In this document: one piece after another, positions 57,916-64,000 of the stretch
Position numbering within the stretch: position 1 is the stretch's first letter
How the letters are laid out: every line of letters begins with the position of its first letter
Source: Limnobacter thiooxidans
GTDB lineage: Bacteria; Pseudomonadota; Gammaproteobacteria; Burkholderiales; Burkholderiaceae_B
NCBI RefSeq assembly: GCF_036323495.1
Contig: NZ_AP028947.1
Coordinates: 1,612,001 to 1,676,000 of the forward strand
DNA length: 64,000 nt
Reading direction: 5' to 3'
Position numbers and translations under genes: made by a program
The notes under the pieces: generated by a model
The model's input: only the letters and a program-made list of their open reading frames with translations
Told to the model about the DNA's origin: nothing
Databases searched by the model: none

Positions 57916-58179
57916 ATGGCGCTTCGCAGCAAGCTGATTTTATCCGGCGCGGTTGCAGGCCTTGTTCTGGCTACCGGCTGTTCACCCCTGGAAAACGCCA
58001 ACAACGGCAAGGGTTATGCGGGCAAGGCGGACACACACGCCTTTGAGACAGGCGGCGGTGAATTCACCGCTGGCGGTTTCAAGGCAGGTGACAAGGAAGG
58101 CTGGGCAGACAACCTGAACGTTCGGGCCAAGGCGCAAAACGAGTACGTGCGTACTGGTGATTCGGCAAAGGCCCAATAA
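57916..58179 (+). CDS. Small lipoprotein within the FDH operon
   Basis: 87 residues with a lipoprotein signal (MALRSKLILSGAVAGLVLAT) and lipobox LATGC at Cys22, then a polar, Gly/Lys-rich tail GKGYAGKADTHAFETGGGE. Begins 2 nt after fdhB and ends 12 nt before fdhC. I do not recognise the family. By position it could anchor or stabilise the periplasmic FDH complex. Confidence 0.75.
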   Translation: MALRSKLILSGAVAGLVLATGCSPLENANNGKGYAGKADTHAFETGGGEFTAGGFKAGDKEGWADNLNVRAKAQNEYVRTGDSAKAQ

Positions 58180-58191
58180 GGAGAGTCAATC

Positions 58192-59268
58192 ATGACACAT
58201 TCAACCATTCGGGCAGCGGCAAAGCCGGGCTTGAGCAATGCCCTAGTGGCCTTGTTCACTGCACTGGTGTTTGCTGTCTGCGCACTGTGGTCGGTCGGGG
58301 CCATGGCGCAAGACGCTTCTGAACGCTCGCAAGCGCAAGTTCAGAAACAGCAAACCCAGCCCTTGAACAATTCACCGGTTTGGTCAGGTGTCGCTTCAGG
58401 TGAGTCCTTCACCACGGTGACTAAGGGCCGTGAAACTGGCGTTTTGATCAACAAAAGCGGTGAAACCTGGCGTGAAATGCGCAACGACTGGATTTCATTC
58501 ATCGGAGGATGGGCAGTTGCACTGGTGTTCTTGGTGATCATGGGTGCGCACCTGGTCAAAGGCCCTGTGAAATTGCCCGAACCACGCACTGGAAAGTTGA
58601 TCGAGCGCTTCACATCCGCTGAACGCCTTGCCCATTGGACCATGGCTTTCAGTTTCGTTGCACTCGCGTTGACTGGCTTGTTGTTGATGTTTGGCAAGCA
58701 CGTGCTTGCACCTTGGATGGGGCTCACGCTCAATTCATGGCTCGCTTCCATCAGCATCGTGATCCACAACTTTGTGGGCCCACTTTTCGCGGTCAGCATC
58801 ATTGTGTTTTTCATCATGTATGTCAAAGACAACATGCCTGAGAAGAACGACATTGAGTGGCTCAAGAAAGGCGGCGGTATTTTCGGTCACGCACCAGCAG
58901 GCCGTTTCAACATGGGCGAGAAAATCTGGTTTTGGGGTGGTGTCACGGTACTTGGCCTGGTGGTGTCTACCACCGGCTTGATCCTTGACTTTCCGAACTT
59001 CGACCAGCCACGCCTGTTGATGCAGCAATCGCACGTCATTCATGCCAGCGCAGCCTTGTTGTTCATTATCATGTCGATGGGCCACATCTACATTGGTTCA
59101 ATCGGTATGGAAGGTGCACTGGAAGCCATGCGTGATGGCTATGTGGACGAAACCTGGGCCAAGGCTCACCACGACGCCTGGTATGACGACATCAAATCCG
59201 GGAAGATTTCACCTGTTCGTTCAAAAGAAGGTGAAGCGGCCATGGGATCTCAGGTAATGGTTCATTAA
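58192..59268 (+). CDS. fdhC: Formate dehydrogenase gamma subunit (cytochrome b556)
   Basis: 358 residues. A signal or first helix (about 18-42) is followed by about four membrane helices. Histidines that can bind two b haems are visible in RLAHWTMAF, SIVIHNFVGP and QSHVIHASAAL. Transfers electrons from FdhB to the quinone pool. Closes the operon before a terminator. Confidence 0.92.
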   Translation: MTHSTIRAAAKPGLSNALVALFTALVFAVCALWSVGAMAQDASERSQAQVQKQQTQPLNNSPVWSGVASGESFTTVTKGRETGVLINKSGETWREMRNDWISFIGGWAVALVFLVIMGAHLVKGPVKLPEPRTGKLIERFTSAERLAHWTMAFSFVALALTGLLLMFGKHVLAPWMGLTLNSWLASISIVIHNFVGPLFAVSIIVFFIMYVKDNMPEKNDIEWLKKGGGIFGHAPAGRFNMGEKIWFWGGVTVLGLVVSTTGLILDFPNFDQPRLLMQQSHVIHASAALLFIIMSMGHIYIGSIGMEGALEAMRDGYVDETWAKAHHDAWYDDIKSGKISPVRSKEGEAAMGSQVMVH

Positions 59269-59303
59269 ACGAACGGTCAAATCCATTTCGCTTCAAGAAC
59301 TTG

Positions 59304-59335
59304 AAAGCCCGCTCAAATTTGAGTGGGCTTTTTTC
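59304..59335 (+). terminator. Rho-independent terminator of the FDH operon
   Basis: AAAGCCC-G-CTCA / TGAG-T-GGGCTTT stem with AATT loop, then TTTT. Confidence 0.85.
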
Positions 59336-59691
59336 TTTGGCGTGTAAGTTTGTTGAAGCCATGTCTATGGTGCACAGCACAATAAAAGTGCGCACTAAAT
59401 ATAATCACGCCATTTAAAAGTGCAACATTATTCATTGTCTCAATCGGAGTTGTTTCAAATTATTCCGATCGTAATATGACGTAATCACTTTTTAACAATC
59501 TAATTCAACCTGTTGTATTTAAAAGAATAAACCAGTTTTTTTCAATTAAAACACTTCGCAGGTATGCATATTGCCTTTAATCAGGACAGAGGCGCTCCCC
59601 TTGGGAATGCGATGCTTCCTCGCTTTTTGCCTTGACGAGTCCCATGTTGGGTACGTGACTGCGGCAAAAAGGTTTCGATTAAGGAATCAGT
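59336..59691. other. AT-rich gene-free stretch before the lipoprotein lipase
   Basis: About 355 bp with no plausible gene on either strand. The first 240 bp are clearly AT-richer than the neighbours (runs such as AAATATAATCACGCC and TTTTTTTCAATT), and the last 70 bp contain a leader inverted repeat. AT-rich patches like this often bind nucleoid proteins or mark a transferred boundary; neither is shown. Confidence 0.6.
59623..59671 (+). promoter_or_regulatory. Leader inverted repeat before the lipase
   Basis: CTTTTTGCC (59623-59631) and GGCAAAAAG (59663-59671) are exact 9-bp complements around a 31-nt loop, ending 20 nt before the GTG start and 10 nt before its AAGGA. Could fold in the mRNA near the ribosome site or bind a regulator. 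Confidence 0.45.
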
Positions 59692-60744
59692 GTGAATAAA
59701 ATCAAATTTTTTGCGATTTCGTCAATATTCATCCTGTCCGCGTGCGGTTCTGATGGATCAACTCCAACCAGTGCATCCAGGGTCGGCGCCAGTGGATTTG
59801 TGGCGTCTGATACGCCGGCACCCCCGCTTGAAATTTCCAGTCAGGAACTGGACAGCGCCGTGAAATGCAGTGAGGGATTCGGGCCAGATTCAGGGCGGGC
59901 TGTTTTATTGGTGCCAGGTGCTACGCAAACAGTTGAAAGCAATTTCAGCTGGAACTACATACCCGCCTTCGACAAAGCGGGTATTCCATGGTGTGCAGTG
60001 GATCTGCCCAACAGCAACACAGGTGAATTGCAGGCCTCTTCGGAATACATCACCCACGCCATTCGCAAAATGTTCAACACCACCAAGACGAAAATTGCGA
60101 TTGTCGGTTTTAGTCAGGGCGGTGTGATGCCTCGCTGGTCACTGAAATTCTTTCCAGACACACGCGACATGGTGGAGGACATGATTGGTATCGCAGCAGC
60201 CAACCACGGCTTGATTGAAGCCAACTTGTTGTGTGCCCCACCTGTCGTTGGATGTATCACCTCGTTCACACAAATTGCAGTGGGTGCCAAGTGGATGGAT
60301 GCATTGAACGCCGGCGGCGAAACATTGGCCGGAATTGACTACACGCAAATTTATACCCGGACTGACGATGTGGCAATACCCAACTTTGATGAGGCCAACG
60401 GTGTATCCAGCTTGCGCACAGGCGATGGCAACAAGGTGAACATTGCAACACAGGACATTTGCCTGACCAACACGGCGGATCACTTTTTGGTGGGTTCATC
60501 CGATGCCGTGGGCTTCGCGATTGTTTCAGATGCCTTGGCTCATCCTGGTGTCGCCAGTGTCGAACGTCTGCAGGCACTCACTCCAGGGCTGTGCCTGACT
60601 CCGTTCATGCCGGGCGTGGATCCGCTGATGTTCCCAATCAACTTCGCCACCAAGATGATGAGCACTTTCGCCCAATCAGTGACCTTGCAACCCAAAAGTA
60701 CGCAAGAGCCAGCATTGCGCTGTTATGCAGGTGGCGAGTGCTGA
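59692..60744 (+). CDS. Lipoprotein lipase with Candida antarctica lipase B-like catalytic layout
   Basis: 350 residues. Lipoprotein signal MNKIKFFAISSIFILSACG with lipobox LSAC (Cys18). The alpha/beta hydrolase core shows VLLVPGATQT, nucleophile elbow VGFSQGGVMPRW, acid in RTDDVAIP and histidine in TADHFLVGSSDAVGFAIVSDAL. The last two resemble CalB's TDEIVQP and DHAGSLTS segments. Several cysteines suggest disulfides, so it is periplasmic or surface-bound. GTG start with AAGGA 8 nt upstream. Confidence 0.85.
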   Translation: MNKIKFFAISSIFILSACGSDGSTPTSASRVGASGFVASDTPAPPLEISSQELDSAVKCSEGFGPDSGRAVLLVPGATQTVESNFSWNYIPAFDKAGIPWCAVDLPNSNTGELQASSEYITHAIRKMFNTTKTKIAIVGFSQGGVMPRWSLKFFPDTRDMVEDMIGIAAANHGLIEANLLCAPPVVGCITSFTQIAVGAKWMDALNAGGETLAGIDYTQIYTRTDDVAIPNFDEANGVSSLRTGDGNKVNIATQDICLTNTADHFLVGSSDAVGFAIVSDALAHPGVASVERLQALTPGLCLTPFMPGVDPLMFPINFATKMMSTFAQSVTLQPKSTQEPALRCYAGGEC

Positions 60745-60776
60745 TTGAACAAGTAGCGTAGCACTGACAACACAGA

Positions 60777-60808
60777 ACCGCCTTTCAGCAATGAATGGCG
60801 GTTTTTTC
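60777..60808 (+). terminator. Terminator after the lipase, overlapping the end of the convergent gene
   Basis: AACCGCC / GGCGGTT (60777-60783, 60797-60803) with an inner TTCA/TGAA pairing, followed by TTTT. Its 3' half lies inside the last codons of the minus-strand diiron gene. Confidence 0.8.
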
Positions 60809-61498
60809 ATGGTGCATTTGGCGAATGCTCTCCAACACAGCCAAGCCACTGCGCATGGTGTGAAGGCCGCTGACCCCCAACGCAACCTCATCCCGCGGTG
60901 AAAGATTCAGACCATCAATGAGTGCTTGAATTTCAACCTTGTGAATCAGGTCCAGTTTTTCATGGCGTGAAATGGCTCTGAATGAATCCAGACCATAACC
61001 GGTCAATTCACTCAAGTACCGGGCAAATCCGGTGGGTGGGTGATAGTTTTCCAAGGCAGCAACATGGCCCATCACCATCACAGGATGGTGGTGCAAAATC
61101 CAGTAATACTGCGCCCCCACCATATTGGCGACCTCACAGGAAGGTATTTTGGCCAATAAATGTTCGGGGTTGTGACCAGTGGCGGCATAGTCCTCAAGCA
61201 ACCACAGGTCATGGCCCCGTTCTTCTTCGATGTGCTTGTGCAGGTATTCAATCAGGCTTGTTTTCAAGGCACTTGATGCGGGTAATTTCTTGGCAGCCAA
61301 CACTGCGGTTTCCATCAGTGAAACGCCTGCGCGAACCACCATGTGCATCTGTTCCAGGTACAAAGGGTAAATGGAATGGGCATCCGGGCCAGCCCAAAGT
61401 TGTTGGGCCTCATGTTGCAGGGCGGGCTGAACCAGTTCCAGCTTGCCGATAAGCCGGGTGAAAGGGGTATTGGTGGGGGTACTCAACTGGGTGTTCAA
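60785..61498 (-). CDS. Heme-oxygenase-like diiron protein (iron-containing redox enzyme family)
   Basis: 237 residues, all-helical. Candidate metal ligands follow the HDO pattern: HIEEERGHDLWLLED (Glu and His about residues 89-98), MGHVAALENY, and SRHEKLDLIHKVE in the last third. This family holds non-haem diiron oxidases that cleave or desaturate small molecules or modify peptides. TTG start with GGAGAA upstream, overlapping the radical SAM stop (TTGA). Last gene of a four-gene cluster with a small peptide and two radical SAM enzymes, so it probably acts on the same product. Confidence 0.75.
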   Translation of the reverse strand: MNTQLSTPTNTPFTRLIGKLELVQPALQHEAQQLWAGPDAHSIYPLYLEQMHMVVRAGVSLMETAVLAAKKLPASSALKTSLIEYLHKHIEEERGHDLWLLEDYAATGHNPEHLLAKIPSCEVANMVGAQYYWILHHHPVMVMGHVAALENYHPPTGFARYLSELTGYGLDSFRAISRHEKLDLIHKVEIQALIDGLNLSPRDEVALGVSGLHTMRSGLAVLESIRQMHHEKTAIHC

Positions 61499-62463
61499 TG
61501 CGATTCTCCAAGTTGCGCTATCACATTGATCAATCGGTCGCTTTCAGGCAAGGATGGAAACTCGCCCATGACTTTCCAGCACAGATCGCAGTTGTTGATG
61601 TATCTTTTCTCCGCTAACGCCTGCAAGCGCGGGTGTTTGACCAACTCCCCCAAGCCAACACTGGCCACGCATCGCATCAACGGATCAGTCTTGAACCTTG
61701 CAAGTGCTGTATCCAGCGCCTCTCGATTCTTCACGCGCGTTCGGAATCGATCAGGTCCTTTGCCCATGATCACTTCTTCATTGCAGCAGGAGGTCAATAC
61801 CCCGTCGTATCGAATAACCGGTGTCACTGCCAGTGTGCAGTTTCCCATGGTGTCAGCTTTCCTGGCTGGACTCAGTTCAAATACGTCTTGCCCCCGGCCA
61901 TTGCGAAGCGGCGTAATGGGAACAATTTCCGCATAACAGTCTGCCTTGTTTCCGAAAGCTTGTTCCAGCAAGTGTCTTGTCTGCTTCACCTCCAGGGTCT
62001 GCACCACAATCCAGGCCCCGGCATCTGCAATCTGCCTGGCCGCTTGAACAAACACAGAAGAGGGCACACCATTTTGATGAAAGGAATCTGTGCTCAAGTA
62101 CACAGTGCAGCACGATTCAAGTACTGACCTGATCCAAGGCGCAGTCTCCGGACTTTTCGCCCAAACACCACTGGTGTAAATCACAATCGATTTGTTGCAG
62201 GCCGACATTGCTTCGCAGGCCTTGGTTAGCCCACGCCGTTCAGAAAAAGGCTCTCCGCCAGAAATGCCCACGACCTGAATGTCGGGGTCACCACAAATGC
62301 CATCAAGCAAGTTCTCGAATAGGCCAAAATCCGTGATCATTGGGCTGTCTGCGCGGGAGTCGACCGAGCAATGGGCACAACCTACCGGGCAACGGTCTGT
62401 AATAAACAACAGAACGGAATTCCCCCGTGTGCGCCGTGCAATCTCAATGTCGTTGTGTTTCAT
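61495..62463 (-). CDS. Radical SAM enzyme 2 of the putative RiPP cluster
   Basis: 322 residues. SAM cluster motif ITDRCPVGCAHCSVDS (Cx3Cx2C) and VVGISGGEPF. The C-terminal third has further cysteines (GNCTLAV, GVLTSCCNEE, MRCVA, NNCDLCW), consistent with an auxiliary Fe-S cluster as in peptide-modifying SPASM/twitch enzymes. ATG 62463 lies 4 nt after the other radical SAM gene; a longer reading upstream would overlap it. Paralogous to the neighbouring enzyme (CPxxCAHCS and GVxxxC core). Confidence 0.82.
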   Translation of the reverse strand: MKHNDIEIARRTRGNSVLLFITDRCPVGCAHCSVDSRADSPMITDFGLFENLLDGICGDPDIQVVGISGGEPFSERRGLTKACEAMSACNKSIVIYTSGVWAKSPETAPWIRSVLESCCTVYLSTDSFHQNGVPSSVFVQAARQIADAGAWIVVQTLEVKQTRHLLEQAFGNKADCYAEIVPITPLRNGRGQDVFELSPARKADTMGNCTLAVTPVIRYDGVLTSCCNEEVIMGKGPDRFRTRVKNREALDTALARFKTDPLMRCVASVGLGELVKHPRLQALAEKRYINNCDLCWKVMGEFPSLPESDRLINVIAQLGESH

Positions 62464-62467
62464 GGCA

Positions 62468-63532
62468 TCAGGCACCCAACAGAACCAGTTCCGCAAAACG
62501 CGGGTGACTGTAGCGCTTCGCAAAACCCACTGCGCCCAGTTCAAGCTGCAAATCCACCACCGAATCGCCCAGTATTCTTGCGCCCGGTTTCAGCATTTGG
62601 GAACTTACGCCCACTTGAATCGCATCCTGTGCATCAAGGTTGATGCAGGTGTCGCAGTAGCCTTTGCAGCCCGTCTTGCCCTGACTGCCGAATTTGGTTT
62701 GCAGGTACTCTGGCCCATAGGTTCTCAGTGCAATTTGCATGGCGTTGTCAACGCAACGCGACCGAATGTCCGCCCAGCTGTGAATGCGAATATCCCCAAG
62801 CCTTAAATGGCTTGGAACCCGCCCGATCAAATTGTCATTTCCGCAAGCAGCCACTACCCCGTCAAAACCAACCACAGGCCAGGCCGCCATGGTGCAGGGG
62901 CTTGCCTCTACCGTCGTTGTGCTTGGTGATGCAGTTTGAATGAAGAAGGTTTTCGCCCTGCCAAAAGGTGACAGGGTATTGACCAGCATCGGGATGCGCT
63001 TGCCAAAGCGCTTTTGAACGAGATTCACCAAATCGTCCAGGTACGGATCGTCTTCTCTTTCGCCAGCGATGTGCAGGCTCAAGTGCTTTCCCTCATCCAA
63101 TAATTGATTTAAAACAGTAAACACGTTCGAGCGGGGAACTTCACGCTCATGAAATGCATCCATGCTGACCGAGAAATGATCCACCGCATCGATTGCAGAT
63201 TTGATCGATTTGGGAATGCCAGGCTTTCGCGCAAAAAAAAGCCCTGACAGCACACTGGACTTGGTGCCCGATGCGCGCGCCTTCAACGCAAGATTTTTCA
63301 CCAGTGCAGGTCGAAGCAGGGCTTCACCACCCGACATGGCCATGAATTCCGGGTGAGAAGCTTCAGTAAATGTGTCAACAAACCGATTGAACAATTCGGG
63401 TCGGCTTTGCTCGCTTTGCATGGTCGAGCTTGTTGAACAATGGGCACAGCTTAGGGGGCAACGCCGTGTAATGCCAACTGAAACTCCGGCGGCGGGTACT
63501 GCACGACGAGCAAGCATTTCGACAAGGTGCAT
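62468..63532 (-). CDS. Radical SAM enzyme 1 of the putative RiPP cluster
   Basis: 354 residues. SAM cluster motif ITRRCPLSCAHCSTSS and AMSGGEALLRP. C-terminal auxiliary cysteines: SPCTMAAWPVVGFDG, AACGNDNLIG and the SPASM-like GCKGYCDTC near residue 298. No N-terminal RRE domain is evident. Starts 91 nt after the peptide gene, across a stem-loop. Probably modifies the peptide encoded at 63624-63848, an inference from context only. Confidence 0.83.
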   Translation of the reverse strand: MHLVEMLARRAVPAAGVSVGITRRCPLSCAHCSTSSTMQSEQSRPELFNRFVDTFTEASHPEFMAMSGGEALLRPALVKNLALKARASGTKSSVLSGLFFARKPGIPKSIKSAIDAVDHFSVSMDAFHEREVPRSNVFTVLNQLLDEGKHLSLHIAGEREDDPYLDDLVNLVQKRFGKRIPMLVNTLSPFGRAKTFFIQTASPSTTTVEASPCTMAAWPVVGFDGVVAACGNDNLIGRVPSHLRLGDIRIHSWADIRSRCVDNAMQIALRTYGPEYLQTKFGSQGKTGCKGYCDTCINLDAQDAIQVGVSSQMLKPGARILGDSVVDLQLELGAVGFAKRYSHPRFAELVLLGA

Positions 63533-63566
63533 GGTGATTCACTGGCGGACAAGCGGGTGGAGGGGT

Positions 63567-63598
63567 GGGGCATTGAAGCAAATTGCATCCAATGCCCC
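63567..63598 (-). promoter_or_regulatory. Intercistronic hairpin between peptide and radical SAM genes
   Basis: GGGGCATTG / CAATGCCCC form a perfect 9-bp stem with a 14-nt loop in the gap between the peptide stop and the first radical SAM gene. No T-run follows, so a partial terminator or a 3'-end stabilising stem that gives more peptide mRNA than enzyme mRNA is likely. Confidence 0.7.
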
Positions 63599-63623
63599 GA
63601 TTGAACAATGGGTTCAGATCAAA

Positions 63624-63848
63624 CTACCAAACAAATCCACCCACAGTGTCCGCAGCATTCTTTAGCTTTTCGTCCAGCCCTGAATTCAACTTCGACTTGA
63701 TGCTGGTTAACACCGCCAACTCATCATCATCGAGCTTGGCTACCTGAGCTTTCAAATTGTCGCTTAGTGCATCCAGCTGGAATGCGGCTCCAGTGGCTTT
63801 GACGCGCATTGATCGAGCAGAACTCATACCTGTTTTTTCATCAGACAT
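63624..63848 (-). CDS. Putative RiPP precursor peptide
   Basis: 74 residues, no signal sequence. The N-terminal part is Ser/Lys-rich. The middle (about 25-58) is a charged helical region (LSDNLKAQVAKLDDDELAV, SIKSKLNS) that could be a leader, and the C-terminal tail NAADTVGGFVW has no Cys but two glycines and aromatic Phe and Trp. AGGGG lies 7 nt before the ATG. First gene of the cluster, followed by a hairpin and two radical SAM enzymes. It could instead be a small structural protein. Confidence 0.65.
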   Translation of the reverse strand: MSDEKTGMSSARSMRVKATGAAFQLDALSDNLKAQVAKLDDDELAVLTSIKSKLNSGLDEKLKNAADTVGGFVW

Positions 63849-63898
63849 AACAATCCCCTATTGGTGTAGTTGACGCATTGAAAAACAATGCCCAATAA

Positions 63899-63927
63899 GT
63901 TGTACGCCGGGCAGGTTAACCCGTCAA
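63899..63927 (-). promoter_or_regulatory. Promoter candidate for the peptide cluster
   Basis: Minus strand: TTGACG (63922-63927) and TACAAC (63899-63904) separated by 17 bp. The leader then contains a GCATTG-TTTTT-CAATGC hairpin (63875-63891) whose arms repeat the core of the intercistronic stem. Confidence 0.6.
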
Positions 63928-63970
63928 AAATCGATTCGGTTCTGCTGCTGCCTTCTGAACGGTAGGCAAT

Positions 63971-64000
63971 AAAAAAGCGCCCAGAGAATTTTCATTCTTG
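63971..64000. terminator. Partial terminator at the right edge
   Basis: AAAAAAGCGCCC (63971-63982) read on the minus strand ends GGGCGCTTTTTT, the 3' half of a likely Rho-independent terminator whose other arm would lie beyond the window. It would end a minus-strand gene to the right. Confidence 0.4.

Overview
The window looks like a chromosomal segment of a betaproteobacterium, most likely order Burkholderiales and possibly Limnobacter-like. This rests on gene content and protein style, not on a database search. The pointers are: SPOR protein-cvpA-purF; an flhDC master regulator; a two-gene cyanophycin synthetase locus with its ABC transporter and DUF1854 partner; and a DUF3305/DUF3306-associated formate dehydrogenase cluster. 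Coding density is high, many genes overlap by 4 to 11 nt, and GTG or TTG starts are common. I see no insertion sequence, prophage, CRISPR array or rRNA. The only tRNA found is tRNA-Ser(GCU).

Layout. 1-4.2 kb: end of a SPOR-domain protein, cvpA, purF, lysC and tRNA-Ser. 4.4-8 kb: a compact stress and signalling group (CsbD, DUF1328, NarL-type histidine kinase and regulator, BON protein, single-domain receiver). 8-15.7 kb: cyanophycin, with cphA and a second synthetase (lacking the Mur-ligase P-loop) on the minus strand, and an ABC exporter and DUF1854 protein divergent on the plus strand. 15.8-24.1 kb: secreted lipase, flhDC, hydrolase, amidase, YchJ, an Hsp20 gene with a probable RNA thermometer, 5-oxoprolinase pxpBCA and a YkgJ cysteine-cluster protein. 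24.2-31.2 kb: a cNMP/CBS/DUF294 regulator with a DnaQ-like exonuclease, then a minus-strand fatty-acid operon (2,4-dienoyl-CoA reductase, two hotdog proteins, iron alcohol dehydrogenase). 31.4-38.6 kb: YbbP-like permease, DUF1996 secreted protein, truncated globin, rmuC and asparaginase.

38.7-45.9 kb is a self-contained type I secretion cassette (ABC, HlyD, outer-membrane TolC). It encloses a signal-less protein with 33 cysteines and five 24-residue repeats, probably its cargo. 46-59.3 kb forms one functional unit around formate oxidation. moaA-fdhD-mobA-moeA (minus) supply and insert molybdenum cofactor. The divergent plus-strand genes (DUF3305, DUF3306, polyferredoxin, TorD chaperone, small TAT protein, fdhA, fdhB, small lipoprotein, fdhC) make the periplasm-facing enzyme. 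A textbook -24/-12 sigma-54 promoter sits in front of the polyferredoxin gene.

59.7-60.7 kb holds a lipoprotein lipase with a Candida antarctica lipase B-like catalytic layout. The last 3 kb (60.8-63.9 kb, minus) is the best candidate for an undescribed system. A 74-residue peptide gene with its own promoter is followed by a strong intercistronic hairpin, two paralogous radical SAM enzymes with extra cysteine clusters, and a heme-oxygenase-like diiron protein, all tightly packed. This is the architecture of a RiPP (modified peptide) pathway.
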